From the NCBI RefSeq assembly GCF_040802235.1, contig NC_133158.1, positions 14,038,001-14,102,000 on the forward strand: a stretch of 64,000 bases of DNA, read 5' to 3'. The DNA is from Manis javanica. Its lineage: Eukaryota; Chordata; Mammalia; Pholidota; Manidae. A program made the translations under genes and the position numbers. Positions 10,001 through 22,000 of this stretch are shown here, piece by piece (position 1 is the first letter of the stretch; the number at the start of each line of letters is the position of its first letter). The notes beneath the pieces were generated by a model. The model was not told the DNA's origin, did not search any database, and was given only the letters and a program-made list of their open reading frames with translations.

Positions 10001-13000
10001 CCAGTCCGGATGGCAATGTCGTGGGGCATTTTGGTGAATGACGGCAACACTGCAAAATATATAGTCAGGTTCACATTCCGGGAAAGCTAGATGCAAACAC
10101 TCCCTGCACTGCGTTTCCATGAGTCTGTCTGGTGGGACACCTGAGGCCGCCATCATCCCCTCAAATACAAGGCTTTCTGTGAAACATTTCATGTAGCTGA
10201 CACCCAGTACGTGAGAGCCTGACACTTACCTACTGTAATTAACCACCTGAGGAGAGGCTGGGGAACAGAAGGGTCTGCGCCCGTGACACACCACTAGGGG
10301 AGACGGCAGGCCTTCACTCTGGGAAAAGCAGTGGGCCGGCTCTTCTGTAGTGAGGACACCAGCTGTGGAGAAGCCCCTGGGAGCCACACTACTGTGAACG
10401 CACTGGAGAGCTGAGGCATTTAAAATGGTCGCTGGCAGGGTGGTGAGCACCCAGACCCTGGGGATTCTCTGAATAACCAGGACAACAAACCAAATCATAG
10501 TAAAGAATGTGTGTGTCTATGGTCTGATGGGCTTAAATAGGACAGCAGTTCCAGTTGGAGGTTTTATAATCTGGACAACCTCATGAGGTTATTGGGGCAG
10601 GGTGTTAACTACCACCTTTCTTCTACCCTCAACTCATTGCAACGGTAATGAAGAAAGCCACCTTCCCAGGCCCGGAAGCTGGCTGTGTGGTGACAAGTCC
10701 TTGTCAAACAGCCCCAGGGCCATTCTGCCATCAGGCTGGTGCACACGCACCGGCCCTGTAACTCCACAGCCTCTGGACAGGCAGGCCGTCTGGCTTCGAG
10801 GCGTCTCCTCAGAGGGCAGCAGTGATAGATGGATAAAAACACAAGGCTTGGGCCCCCAGTGCCGCACAGGTCTCCTATGCCCACAGACACAGGGATCCGT
10901 GTCTATGTGGATAACACTGAAAGTGCGGCTTCACGGAAACCTCCACCAGAACAAGCACATCACCTCCATACCGTTCACAGTGAGCCGAGCTTTGTGCGAG
11001 TAGGTGGAGCCGAAGTGGTTGGTGATGACACACTGGTAGCGGCCCTCGTGCCCAAACGTGACGCGACGGAGGTGCAGAATGGTGGTGTACTCCATCACCT
11101 CCCCGTCCTGCGCGCGGACGTGCGCGAAGTTCTCCGTGTCGGCGTCGGCCAGAACCTCACTGTCCTTCCTCCAGGCGAACGTCATGGGCGAACTGCTGCT
11201 GCTCGCTGCTGAGCACGTGAAGCGGACGTCCTTGCCCACCACGGCCGCGGTCGTCTCTGGCTGCGTGATGATCTGCGGCTTCGGTAAGTCATCTGGGAAG
11301 AGAAGAGTCAGCTGTACATTACCCAGGCTTGTAGGACCCACGGCAACCAGCTGCTGTTGAAGGAATCGAGTCAGAGCAGAGACTGGATCTCTGAGGCTCC
11401 CTGCATATCCTCAGGGTCACCGAGCACTGTAAGGGACTTCCCCGAGGGATGCCTGGCCTTATCTAATTATAAGTCCACAAACAGTGGTCACACTCCCTGA
11501 TTATGAGTGAACACACCATGACTCAATTATCAAAGCAATTGGCAGTGTCCATGAGAAGACGACGACACAAGACGCACTAACAAACGAGAACCGCCAGGCA
11601 TGACTGCACAGACCATACCCACAGACTTTTACTCCAAAAGGAGTGGGGTGTAAGTACTTCCAGAATGTCAGAATAGGGACTTCCAAAATCTGCACCTCCA
11701 CCCTAGCAGCGAAAAAACTAGCCACCATGGTTACAGTCAACTTTGTCAGAATTCTGGGGAACAACCAAAGGCTGTAACAACCCACAGAGAAATACAAGAA
11801 AACTTAGTGCGTTACACCGTACCCTCGGCCCCATCCCTCCCCGCCCAGCTCTTTGGTGACCCCGAGCACCCAGCGGCCTAGCCACCATCGGGGGTGGCAG
11901 AATGGCTCTGGAGCTCATCCTGAAGCCCCATCCTCAGTGCTGGCTAAAACTCTAAAAAGGAAGATCAGGTGAATGAAACGCCGGCAGTGTGCTTTGAAAC
12001 ACATCCAACATGCTCCTGAAGCTCTAGAAGGCCACGGGCACTCCCAGGGAAGACAATGTTTTTAAGGCTCCTTGCTGGACAGCGCCAGGAGAAAGCAGGG
12101 CCAAGCCTGTGCTCAGAAGTGGTGGGGGTGACTGGGTGCCAGAAGGACGACACTTGTGTCTTGACATCAGCAGGCACACTGGCCATTGTTGTGCCCTCAA
12201 AATAGGAGAGAGAAGTAACCACAGGGGTTCCCATACCACCAGGGGAGCTCCTGGTGCAGTCATGACCCCCAAGGCTCGGGGCAGAGTGGGGAGGGAGAAA
12301 GGCATAGGGCCTCACACCTGCCCAGTGGCTCCAGTCAGGCCTGGGAATCCCACCTTCCCTCCCGCTTCGCAGAGGCCAGGAACGACTCAGAGTTCACCTC
12401 ACCCTCTGACCACATCTCCGTGAGCTGCGTCACTTCTGAGTGTGGTGTGTGCCTGTGTGTGCAGCTGTGTAGCATTTTCTGTGCTCTTTGCAACTAAACC
12501 TGGATTTTGACCACCCCTGGTCAAAAAGATGAAGAAACCTATGCTCCAACACTCAGAAGGGAAAAAAAAAACCATAAGCCACAAGTGTAAAATTTCAGTG
12601 GTTTCAAGAAACAGCAAGAGTGCATGTCAACATCAAGGAATTATTTTTACTACAGTAACTGTTCTCCTGAGACTCGTTCTTCCTGTATTTAACCTTTCAT
12701 TCTTGGGGTTGGGAAGAAACACACATTAAACCCCAGGCTCTCACACAGAGTAAATTCACAGCTAAACCTGGTGCAGAGTGCCTTCAAACTACACAACTCC
12801 CTTCTTGTAACCGATAGTTCTGATTTTGTGACTGAACCGCCTCATGCTCCCTTCTGATTATATGCACGTACTCCGTCAACCACATCATGAGCAACTGTAC
12901 AGTAAATATTATGTGTGGTTTCCGTGGGAAATAAATTGCATCCAGCAGCTGATCGGTGACTGTGGGCTGGAGTTTACTCTGATCACAGAAATTACTCCCA

Positions 13001-16000
13001 TAATGAGTAGTTCCTCCTGGCCCCCTTGTCCTTCATGGAAAAAAAAAAATCACCAAGACATTCTTACCACACACAAAACTCTCCGGTGGCACAGAGAAGA
13101 TGCTCTGGCCCTTGAGCGCTTCTGGGTGGGCACAGGTGGCCGTCACGAAGACGTGCAGCATTCTTCCCAGTAGCCACGGGGGCAGCCACTTGAGCTGGCA
13201 GTCACACAGGAGGCTGTCACTGCTGATATGGCTGAAAGGAACAAAGGGGCATCTGAGGGGTGGCCACAGAGAGGAGGGGTCCTTCCTAAGCACACAGAAT
13301 GGTCAATCGCCTCTGATCAGCTCATCAGCATCAGCAGGCTGGAATGGAAAAAGGGTTTTCTTGCAGCTCCCCTCCAGTGGCTCGAGCCGTCCGTATATTG
13401 CACTGGAGATTTGATGAAAGGCAGCTTGTGGCTCAGAAGTTAGGGGTGGAACCCAAGATTCTGCATTTCTAACAATGCTCCCAGGTAAGGCCGACATTGC
13501 CGGGTCTCAGGACCACGCTCTGAGTAGCAACAAACCAGAGTGTTCACACATGCTCAAAGGCAGACACTGCTCCCAGGTGACCCTGGGGACACCACGTCAC
13601 CCTCCAGTACGGGGAGTCGCACTGGCCGTTCCCCGCTTACCTCCTGAGAAGCCACTTGGGGCTTCCAAACTCAGTCTGAGGTGCTGATGTACATTCTGCA
13701 ACACGTTCTCAGAAGGGCTCTTTCTCTCTACCTGTTTCATGGCTGCTGTTTTTTTTTCATTTGGTCAAGTTCCACGTGTCCCTGCTTTCCCTGCAGCCTG
13801 GCCAAGGCACCTCCTCCTCCCTGGTGTCTCTCTCTCTCTGCCCCAGTGCTGCTCAGGAGGCCGGCGGGGCTGGGCTCCACTCCCCATGGAGTGCGTGCTG
13901 CTTAATGACCGCTGCCCAGGGAGCATGAGAATGCACAACTTTGGTTTTCTGAGGCTCCAACCAAAACAGAGAATATTTTCTTTTTCATTTCTCAGCAACC
14001 GAGGATAAGTTTTTACACACAAATCGGAATTGCCATCTCAGCGGACATTCCTTCCTGAGGAGTCATTCGAAGATAAGTCAACCAAAGAGTCTAGCAGCCC
14101 TGTTCATGGAAGACCTCAGGCCGTGAGTTAGAGAATGGGGACCAGCCACGGCAGGGAGGAAGACCGGGAAAGAGGGCCCGCGGGCTTCCCTGGAGTCAGC
14201 TCTCACTGGTTTGCGGAGACAAAACGGGCCCAAGGATGTGTAGACCAGACACACCGTGGGGGCCGATGCTACGGCAGTAGCCTCTTTTTCCACCCACATC
14301 AGCCATGCCACCGAATGAACCAGGTTTTGTTTTCTCTTTTCCAGTAGGTGTGGCTGACAGGCCGCACAGGCCTGGGTGAGGCGCGGAAAGGAGGAACTCC
14401 CCCTTGTCCGAGGCTCCACAGCTGCCCCCGGGGGGGCCTCTGGCCGGCCGCCCCTTTCTGCAGCAACCGCTCCCAGAAGCCTAGAGGGAGACACTCGGCC
14501 TCGCAGGGCCGCACTACATGGGAGCCACAGGAACAAACTGGGGAGAATAAATCTGTCATTTTTCCTTGATCAGTGATGTGTGTGGAAAGGGGTAAGCCCC
14601 GTTCCCCACATTCAGTGTCCTTGCTGGGCTTAGATCCCTTGAGAATTGCCTACGGTCTCCAGAGGACAGCCCACCTCAGAGAAGATGGGGGGTACCCGAG
14701 GTGGAGAAAAGGCTCCCCTAAAGAATGCGTTAAGACCGAGAGGACAGATGGAGAGGAAACAGAGCAGGCAGTGAGGACACTCTCTCGCCCCCCTAATCAT
14801 CACTTGTGGAAATTCACCCAGAGGATGACTGACTGTACAGTACAACCTGCCACAATGCGACAGGGTCAGAAAAGGCCAAGAGGAAGTACCAGGGTTCTCC
14901 CATCAGGGCCGGGCCCGGCCCGGTCCCAGCCGGGACACACAGCAGCTGACAGAGGCCAGGCAGGGGCCCGGATGAGCCTCCAGAGCCCCTGACGGAGCTG
15001 GTGGGGTAGGGGCGTCCCAGCCACAGAACTGTCTCAAGAAACCTCAATTTTTAGAAGGCCAAAAGAATAATTTCTTCCCATCCTTACTTGTTTCTCTCAA
15101 AATACCCTCTTCCCATTTCACCAGATCTTTCTTCTTCCCAACATCATATTTGAAAAGTCTCAGGAAGTTACAGGAAGAACCAGTGAACACTCAAGCACTC
15201 ACCACTGTGATTTTACAATGAACGTTCTGCCATATGCGCTTCACCGTGTCCCTGTCCATGCCCCACCCTATCCTGCCACGGACAGGACTCTCGGGCATGA
15301 CGGTGATGCCAGAGGGTGACCGTCTCTGTGCCCTGCCTTCACCTTCGTTCCTGAGGCCCGTCTGGCGGCTCCGAGGCGGGGGTGGGGGGTGGGAGGGGGC
15401 AGAGGGGGGGACAGAGAGGTGCCAGCCCCACAGCAGAAACCTAAAGCAGACCCCTGGGGAGTGACTGGGACGGGGAGCTGGCCTGGCACCTGTGTGAGGA
15501 CCTTTATTTTGCTGTAAGATTCAAATCTCAAGCATATCCATATATATTATGGCTGCTTTCTGCCACAACAGAGTTGCATTGTCATGACAGAGACTATATG
15601 GCCCACAAAGTAAAAAATATATATTCTTGTAGCCCTTTAAGTAAAAGTGTGCTGATTCTGATCAGAATAAGCCCCTTGGGCATTTTTAAAGAAGACATCT
15701 TATACACAAATATAAATGATCACAGTTATTCTATCAAGTGAGGCAGTGCACAATTAAGGCTGTTCCTACTCTGAAATTCTCTGCTCATGTGAACAGGGGC
15801 CGTGGAATCCCAGGTACTTACAGCTCTCTAAGATTCTTCATCTTCACGAAGGCATCAAACTGGACAGATCTGATTGCATTCCCTCCAAGATTCCTGCAAA
15901 AGACCACTCTTTACACTTAGGCAAAGAAGCTCCAGGTCCCCTTCAAGTCAGCCATGTGTTTGAGCCAAGAGGCTCAGAGGCTTCTCAGAACAGTCCTGGT

Positions 16001-19000
16001 TTCACCGGTGCCCCACAGGTACCAGCCAGTCTGTGTCCTCATGCCACCGTCATCTAAGTGGCTGTCATTTCACAAATACTGCCACAGCGTGTGGGGCAAC
16101 TTGAACCCAGCCAGCATTTACAGCAATATCAAAACTACATTGGGGCCTGCTCGGCAAGGCAACAGTGAAAACCTTTCCCAACGAAATTCAGGTCAAACTC
16201 TATTGAAAGAGGTAATAATCAAATAAACTGAAAATCAAATGCTAGAGGCACTTGGCCCAGATGGTGATAACGGGAACGTCTCAGGGCCAGCACGACCCCA
16301 GGAGAAAACCTGCCTGCTAAGCCCCACCCATGCTCAGTGTTGATGCTGATGTTGGGGCCTGGTGGCGGCCTGTGGCAGGACCAGCACCCTCTCAGAAGCA
16401 GGCAGGAAGCCAGGGGCCTGTCCGCAGCCGCAGCACAGGCAAGGCAGGCCAGGGGACAGGGGTGGGTATCTGTCCGAATACCAGTTGTGTTAACTGAGAG
16501 CTCACCGCCTGGCCCCACGCTCTGTAACTGTTCTGCCATAGGCAAATGAAGGTCAAAGTTAAAGCTGACTTAGACCGAAAGGGAAGCAGCTGGTGTTTCC
16601 AAATAGCCTGTTTCTCAGTTTACAAAGATGTGATTAAATTGGTAGCAGACATCGCTGGCAGCCGTGTTCTGCAGGCCTAGGGGTCAGGGAAGGTCTGGTG
16701 AGATACTCACAGGTGCTCCAGGCCTTCCAGCCCCGAGAATGCTCTCTTAGCCACGGACTTGATCTTGTTTTCAAACAGAGTTCTGTAGTTTCCAAACATC
16801 CACAAACGTGAAGGAGGAGGAGGAGAAAAAAAAAAAGACAAAGGGGGATGGGGTGAGACCGGCGGACAGGGAGAAGGACACACAACGAGGATGGTGTTGC
16901 CTGATCAGTCTGTCCTGGGAGCAGCAGGTGGGCATCTGACCTGCACTCAGGTTACGGGCCTGAAGTATGCAGGCCTTCCCCTTTCTAAAATGAAGTTCTT
17001 TTATCTCTATTAGAATTTATCAGTGATGACAGGTTGGAATTGCATACACCCTCTCGTCTAAAAGGCCCATTGCAATGCTAGGTGGAAATCACCTTGTCCA
17101 GCCCGCCCTCTCTCTCAGGACCACCAAGGAAGGGTGGAGGGTGGAATCTGGCGATGTTCTCATGGGACAGGGACAGAGCACTGTTTCAGCGACAGGAAGC
17201 AGAGTCAAAGGTTCTGAAAACTGCATTCTGGGGATAAACGTTCCCAAAGTAGACAACAAGAGGCCAGGAACACAGGCGTCCCTCCGACCAACTCCCCAGC
17301 TCGCTGCACCCGAGCACATACAGGCATGCAGCCTCCGGGAGCCATGTCCTCACCGGCCAGGAGGCCCTTTAGGCCCTACAAGGCAGGCCACAGCACTCTG
17401 GCTTCGTCAGAAGCCCCAGTTGCAAATGATGTCAACACGCCCAAGGGCCAATCAAGGTTATTTAAGGCCTATACCCCTGGACTACGTATCCATGAGAAAA
17501 GGCTCCTGCTTCCAGGCAGGCCCAGGCCCAGCCTTAGCAGTCACTGACCACAGTTTTCTCAGAGACCCAAACCTGGGCCCCTGCAATTTACACGGAAGAA
17601 TGAGTTCCTCCCCCAGACTGTGTTGTGCAGAGAGGTCTGTTTCCGGTGGGGGCAGCCCCTGTGGGGGTGGGGTCAGGGGCATCAAGGCTGCAGCTCTGCC
17701 CTCCTCTCCAGCAGATACCCTGCTGGAAGCACCCCCGGGAGCATCACAGGGCTTGCTAAGCACATGGCCCTGGGAGCCAGCTCCTGGGAGCTCAGGATCG
17801 CCAGGCCAGGGATACAGACCCCTTGTCGAGGACACCACCGAAAAGCAAGGGTAAAATCTCGACTCAAGGCCAGCTCTGCCCTCAGATCTGTGTTACCATC
17901 TGGCCCGGGGAAAACAGCAGGCACCCGCACCTCCCTGACAAGGCAGAAAGGAAGGGCACCCTGTGCACTGCCACACCTGGGTCCTGGGTTCTGACTTCCA
18001 TGCCAAGGGCTCCCGGGGGGTGCCTGCTCCTGCATGAAGACGGGCTCGTGGGGAGCAGCCCCGGCCAGCTCCAGGGACTCGAGGAGGCGCGCTCAACCTG
18101 CCCCCCAGCGCACTATACGCCTGCGGGGACACTCCCGACGCCCCACTCCTCACCAGGAGCCGACTCCTCTCAGGCCCTCCACGCAAGCCCCACCAGTAGC
18201 CAAAGCCAGCTCTGCCCCCTGCCTCGGGAGGGTAAGGGTCAGAGACCTCTGCCTCTCCTCGGTCTCCAAGGCCTTCTGCTGGACGTGAAAAGAACCTTAT
18301 ACTCAGAGAACTGCCACACTCTCTCACTCTGAAGCTTTTATTCTAACACAAACAGCCCAAGCACCCAGGAAGCCAGTGGGCACGTGGGCTCAGGCCCCCT
18401 GCCGCACCCACCCCGCAAATGGTGGCACGAGGGCACTGAAGCCCGGCCCTGGGGCCGCTGCCGGCCTCCCGCTCGCTCCCACCCGGGACGACCCCAGGCG
18501 GAGGTGCTGCGAGCTCCGGGTCCCGGCAAACCATTCTCAGCCGCGGAGTGAAATCCCCCGGCAGGGAGCTCCAGGAGAAAGTTGTGCTGTATTTCATCCA
18601 TTAAACATTAGTCACACTGGCCTCTTTTACAAGGAGGGCAAACTGTTATTTCTAATGGTGACAAGAGCAATAAAACAAATTCTCAGTTACGCAAGGGAGA
18701 GTCACGGTGTTGGTGGGTTAAACTAGGTCCCTATGTTGTCCCAGCACACAGCCGGACCTTGGGGCCGGGGCTGGGCTCCTCCTGGCCCACCACGTGGGGC
18801 GCTCAGGGCCGCCTGGCTGAGCCAGGGCTCCCGGACAGGGGGCGGCAGGCCAGCTGCCCCCACCCCCCCACCGCCGGGGCGTCTCCTCGCCTCCCCACCC
18901 ACCTCTCCGGCCTGCACAGCCATGCATCCCAGCGGCCCTTTGGCCGGGCCCCGTGCAGCGAGGGGAGGACCTGCCCCGCGCAGCCCCCGCCCCAGCGGCC

Positions 19001-22000
19001 CAGGGACAGCGGCTCCGCGCCCCACTCTCGGCTGTGGGGGGGCAGCGCCCGCCCCCCTCGCCGCCGCGGCCTGACGACCCAGTCCTGCGCTTCACCCCTG
19101 ACTGGCCTTCACTGGTGCGGCGGCCCTTCCGCTGGAGCCCCGCGCGCTCTGCGCCGCACTCATGTCTGCTCCCTTCCTGCCCCACCCGCAGGCGTCCCCC
19201 GATGTCCTGAGGGGGGCCCTGGGCCGGGGCAAACCGCTAGAAAGGAACCTGCCGGAGCCAGAAACCGTCGGCCCGCGCCGGGGCGCTCCAGGAAAGAACT
19301 ACCCAAAACGGCTGGGCTCAGCAGCAGGGCAACCAGGGCAGGGCAGCACCCGCAGCCCGCGCACACGGAGCCCGTTATGGCTCTGCGGCCCCTTGCACGG
19401 CAGGACGGACCGGGGGCCCCGAGTCACGAACGTAGTGAAGGCCAGGAGAGCTGCTCCCTGCCGTTCTAGGATATCCCTGGCACCAGCCCTGAGCGCGTCC
19501 GGGGTGAACCCTCACGGGCGCTGGGCCCCGGGGCGCCGGCTGCGGCGGCAGTACCAGGGAGTGCGCGACGGGGGCACTGGGCGGGGGCGTGCAGCCTGCG
19601 CTGGCTCCCGCTCCCCACCACCATCAGGCCCTCCCCAGGAGCGGTGGGGTGCCATGGCCAGGCCACAGGGCCTGCAGCCGGTGCTCTGAGGTGACTGGGT
19701 GTGGCGAGGGGGAAGCGGCACTGCTGCCTTTTTCCTTCATTAACAGCTGTTTACAGCTGGAAGCCACAGCGCCCAAGAAACGGCTCCAGGCTGCATGTGA
19801 GGGGCAGGCCCCACACCACCCTGGTGGCAGCGTCCGTGTCCCCACCCTCGCCCAGCCTGTGGTCCCCGCCGAGGCCAGGCAGGGCCTCCCCACTCCAGTG
19901 CGCTCTGAGCCCCACCAAGTTGGCTGCCCTGCCCTGCCCTGCCCTGCCCAGTCGTGCGGGATGGAGGGGCCCAGAGGCAGGGGAGGCAGGAGCATTGTGT
20001 CAGGAAAGAAAAGGAAAGCCTGACAGGTATTTTTAACCTGCTGTCAGAATACAGGGTGCTCAAGAGGAGGTGCAACTCTCAAGAGCCAAAATACCCCTTC
20101 TTACTCAAGCTCTCCATGAGGAAAGGGTGTGAACACGAGGGTGTGAGGAACCCCACTTCAAACCAGAAGCACTGACTATACAGACACCCCACCACGGGTT
20201 TCCTCGAGTCTCCGAGACTCCAGTGCTGCCTCCAAAGTATTCACTTTATGCTCGTGCTCAGCTCTGCTGCCCCTGGAGCAGACTCGGGAGCTGGTCTGGT
20301 GGCTGTCTCCTGCGCCATGTTCTCCTCCCAAACCCCCCTCCAGTGACACTGCCCCAGCCTCTGCCCCTCTGTGCCCTGCGGGTGGTAAGTGCAGGAAGAA
20401 CTGGTAGGCTGGGACCGGGGACGCACAACTTGGGCTCTGCAGCCCGACAGGACCTGAGCGCCCACCTACCACCGTTGGTCTCAGGCTAAACCCTTGCACC
20501 TCTGTTTCCACAGCTGTAAAAAAGCTGCCTAACAGCGCTTGCCTTTGTGACATCATGACATATCCCCCCCGACTCCGCACACACAAACACACGCCTTGCA
20601 GAATAACTAGCAAATTCTAGCAGCTTGAAAAAAAGAAAAAAAAACACCAGAAACCTTGAATAAACAATAGCTATCATATTACCCTTGGTAATGGTTGCTT
20701 CTGTTAAAGATTATGATTGATGACAGAAATACTGACCCTAGACTCAAAAACCATCAAGAGGTACTTGGCTTTCTGACCATTTCACACAATTCCTAGAAAC
20801 TGAATAAGGTTTGTGCGTAGAACCACAGACATTTAATTGTTTCACACATCGCAAATTAAGCAGAAGAGAAGATTCAAGATTCGACAAGCCCCCAAACACC
20901 AAGTCTTTAGCCCCAAAGACACCACTGCCCAGGGAAGGAGAGGCCATGGGCCAGGGAGAAGGTAGGATGTTTTCTTCCCAAACAAACGAAGACCTCGGGG
21001 GACCCAGAACAAAGATGTGCGGGAGCCGAAGCACCATGTTCCCATGCGCGAGCCCGACACACTACAAACACCAAGATACTCACAGCTTGCTGAGACTCTC
21101 GAGCCCCGTAAAAGCGCCACTGGTGTCCTCTATTGTGCCCGAAATCTCATTATGGTCCAGATCCCTGGGGAGCAGACAGACAGACAGCTCACCATCCACT
21201 CTGAGTTCTCAACTCACACTTCAACATGAGGCTGGAGAACCGAGTGAGACCTGATTTGCCATCTTGAAGCTCAAAACACATAGGTGTATTCTAGATACCC
21301 AGCCAAGCATATGGCCAAGAGAGCGGCGACCACCGAGCCGCCGGAAGCCCACATATGCACACCCTGGGGTGCGGCGGCCTGCCTTTCTCCGCCTTCCCCA
21401 AAAGAGGACACACGCCTCAGACATAGCTTCTGGGCACCGTCTGCTGCTCCCCTGTTGGCTAGGGCTTAGCTTGGGCAAGGAGAGGGTACAGACAGCATGT
21501 GGCAAAGCTGCCTTTGTATTCCACCCCCAAAGAGCAGACCTCTGGCCCCTGGCCCTGAGAATCAGCCCAGAAGGTTCTTGAAGGTTCCTGTCTGCTCTCA
21601 CACCAACCAGACTCCCCTTTCTGGACTTGACTGAGAAACTGGGAAAGGCACTTGAAGGAAAGGGCCAGCGAAAAAAGAGGCCCTGGCCCAGGGCACTTCC
21701 TGGGGCCACCTCCACTGCTGGCAAGTGGGCTTGGAGGCCAGAGGCCCCAGCTCCTCACGGGGGCCTGCAGAGGAACTGCCTCTGGGCCAGGGGCGGCATT
21801 GGGGCGCTGAGTCAGACTTGTGACCCACTTGCCAGCCTCGGAGGCTGAGGCCGCCTTTTCAGCCCAGTCTGCAGTAATGCAAATCACAAGGCTGATGACT
21901 CAGCTTCCTCCCCCCTCATCCACAGGCAGGTCTCTGCCAGGCGACTCATCCCACCTGGTGGCCAGGCCCCCGTTCATCCACACCATCAGCCCTCCAACTT

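Larger units (their letters stand above)
16783..21083 (-). other. LRIG1: LRIG1 intron 9
   Basis: A 4.3 kb GT-AG intron (donor gtgagtatc). It holds a CpG-rich patch at about 18.7-19.7 kb and a (CCCTG)n microsatellite. The long open frames in this intron (up to 259 codons) follow its high GC content and match no protein I recognise. Confidence 0.85.

Noticed and set aside
17075-17854. 259-codon open frame, plus strand, intron 9
   Set aside because: The region is GC-rich, so stops are rare. The translation has no recognisable domain and several overlapping frames on both strands are equally open.
18759-19469. 236-codon open frame in the CpG-rich patch
   Set aside because: Composition alone explains it: Pro/Arg/Gly/Ala-rich translation, with long open frames on both strands.
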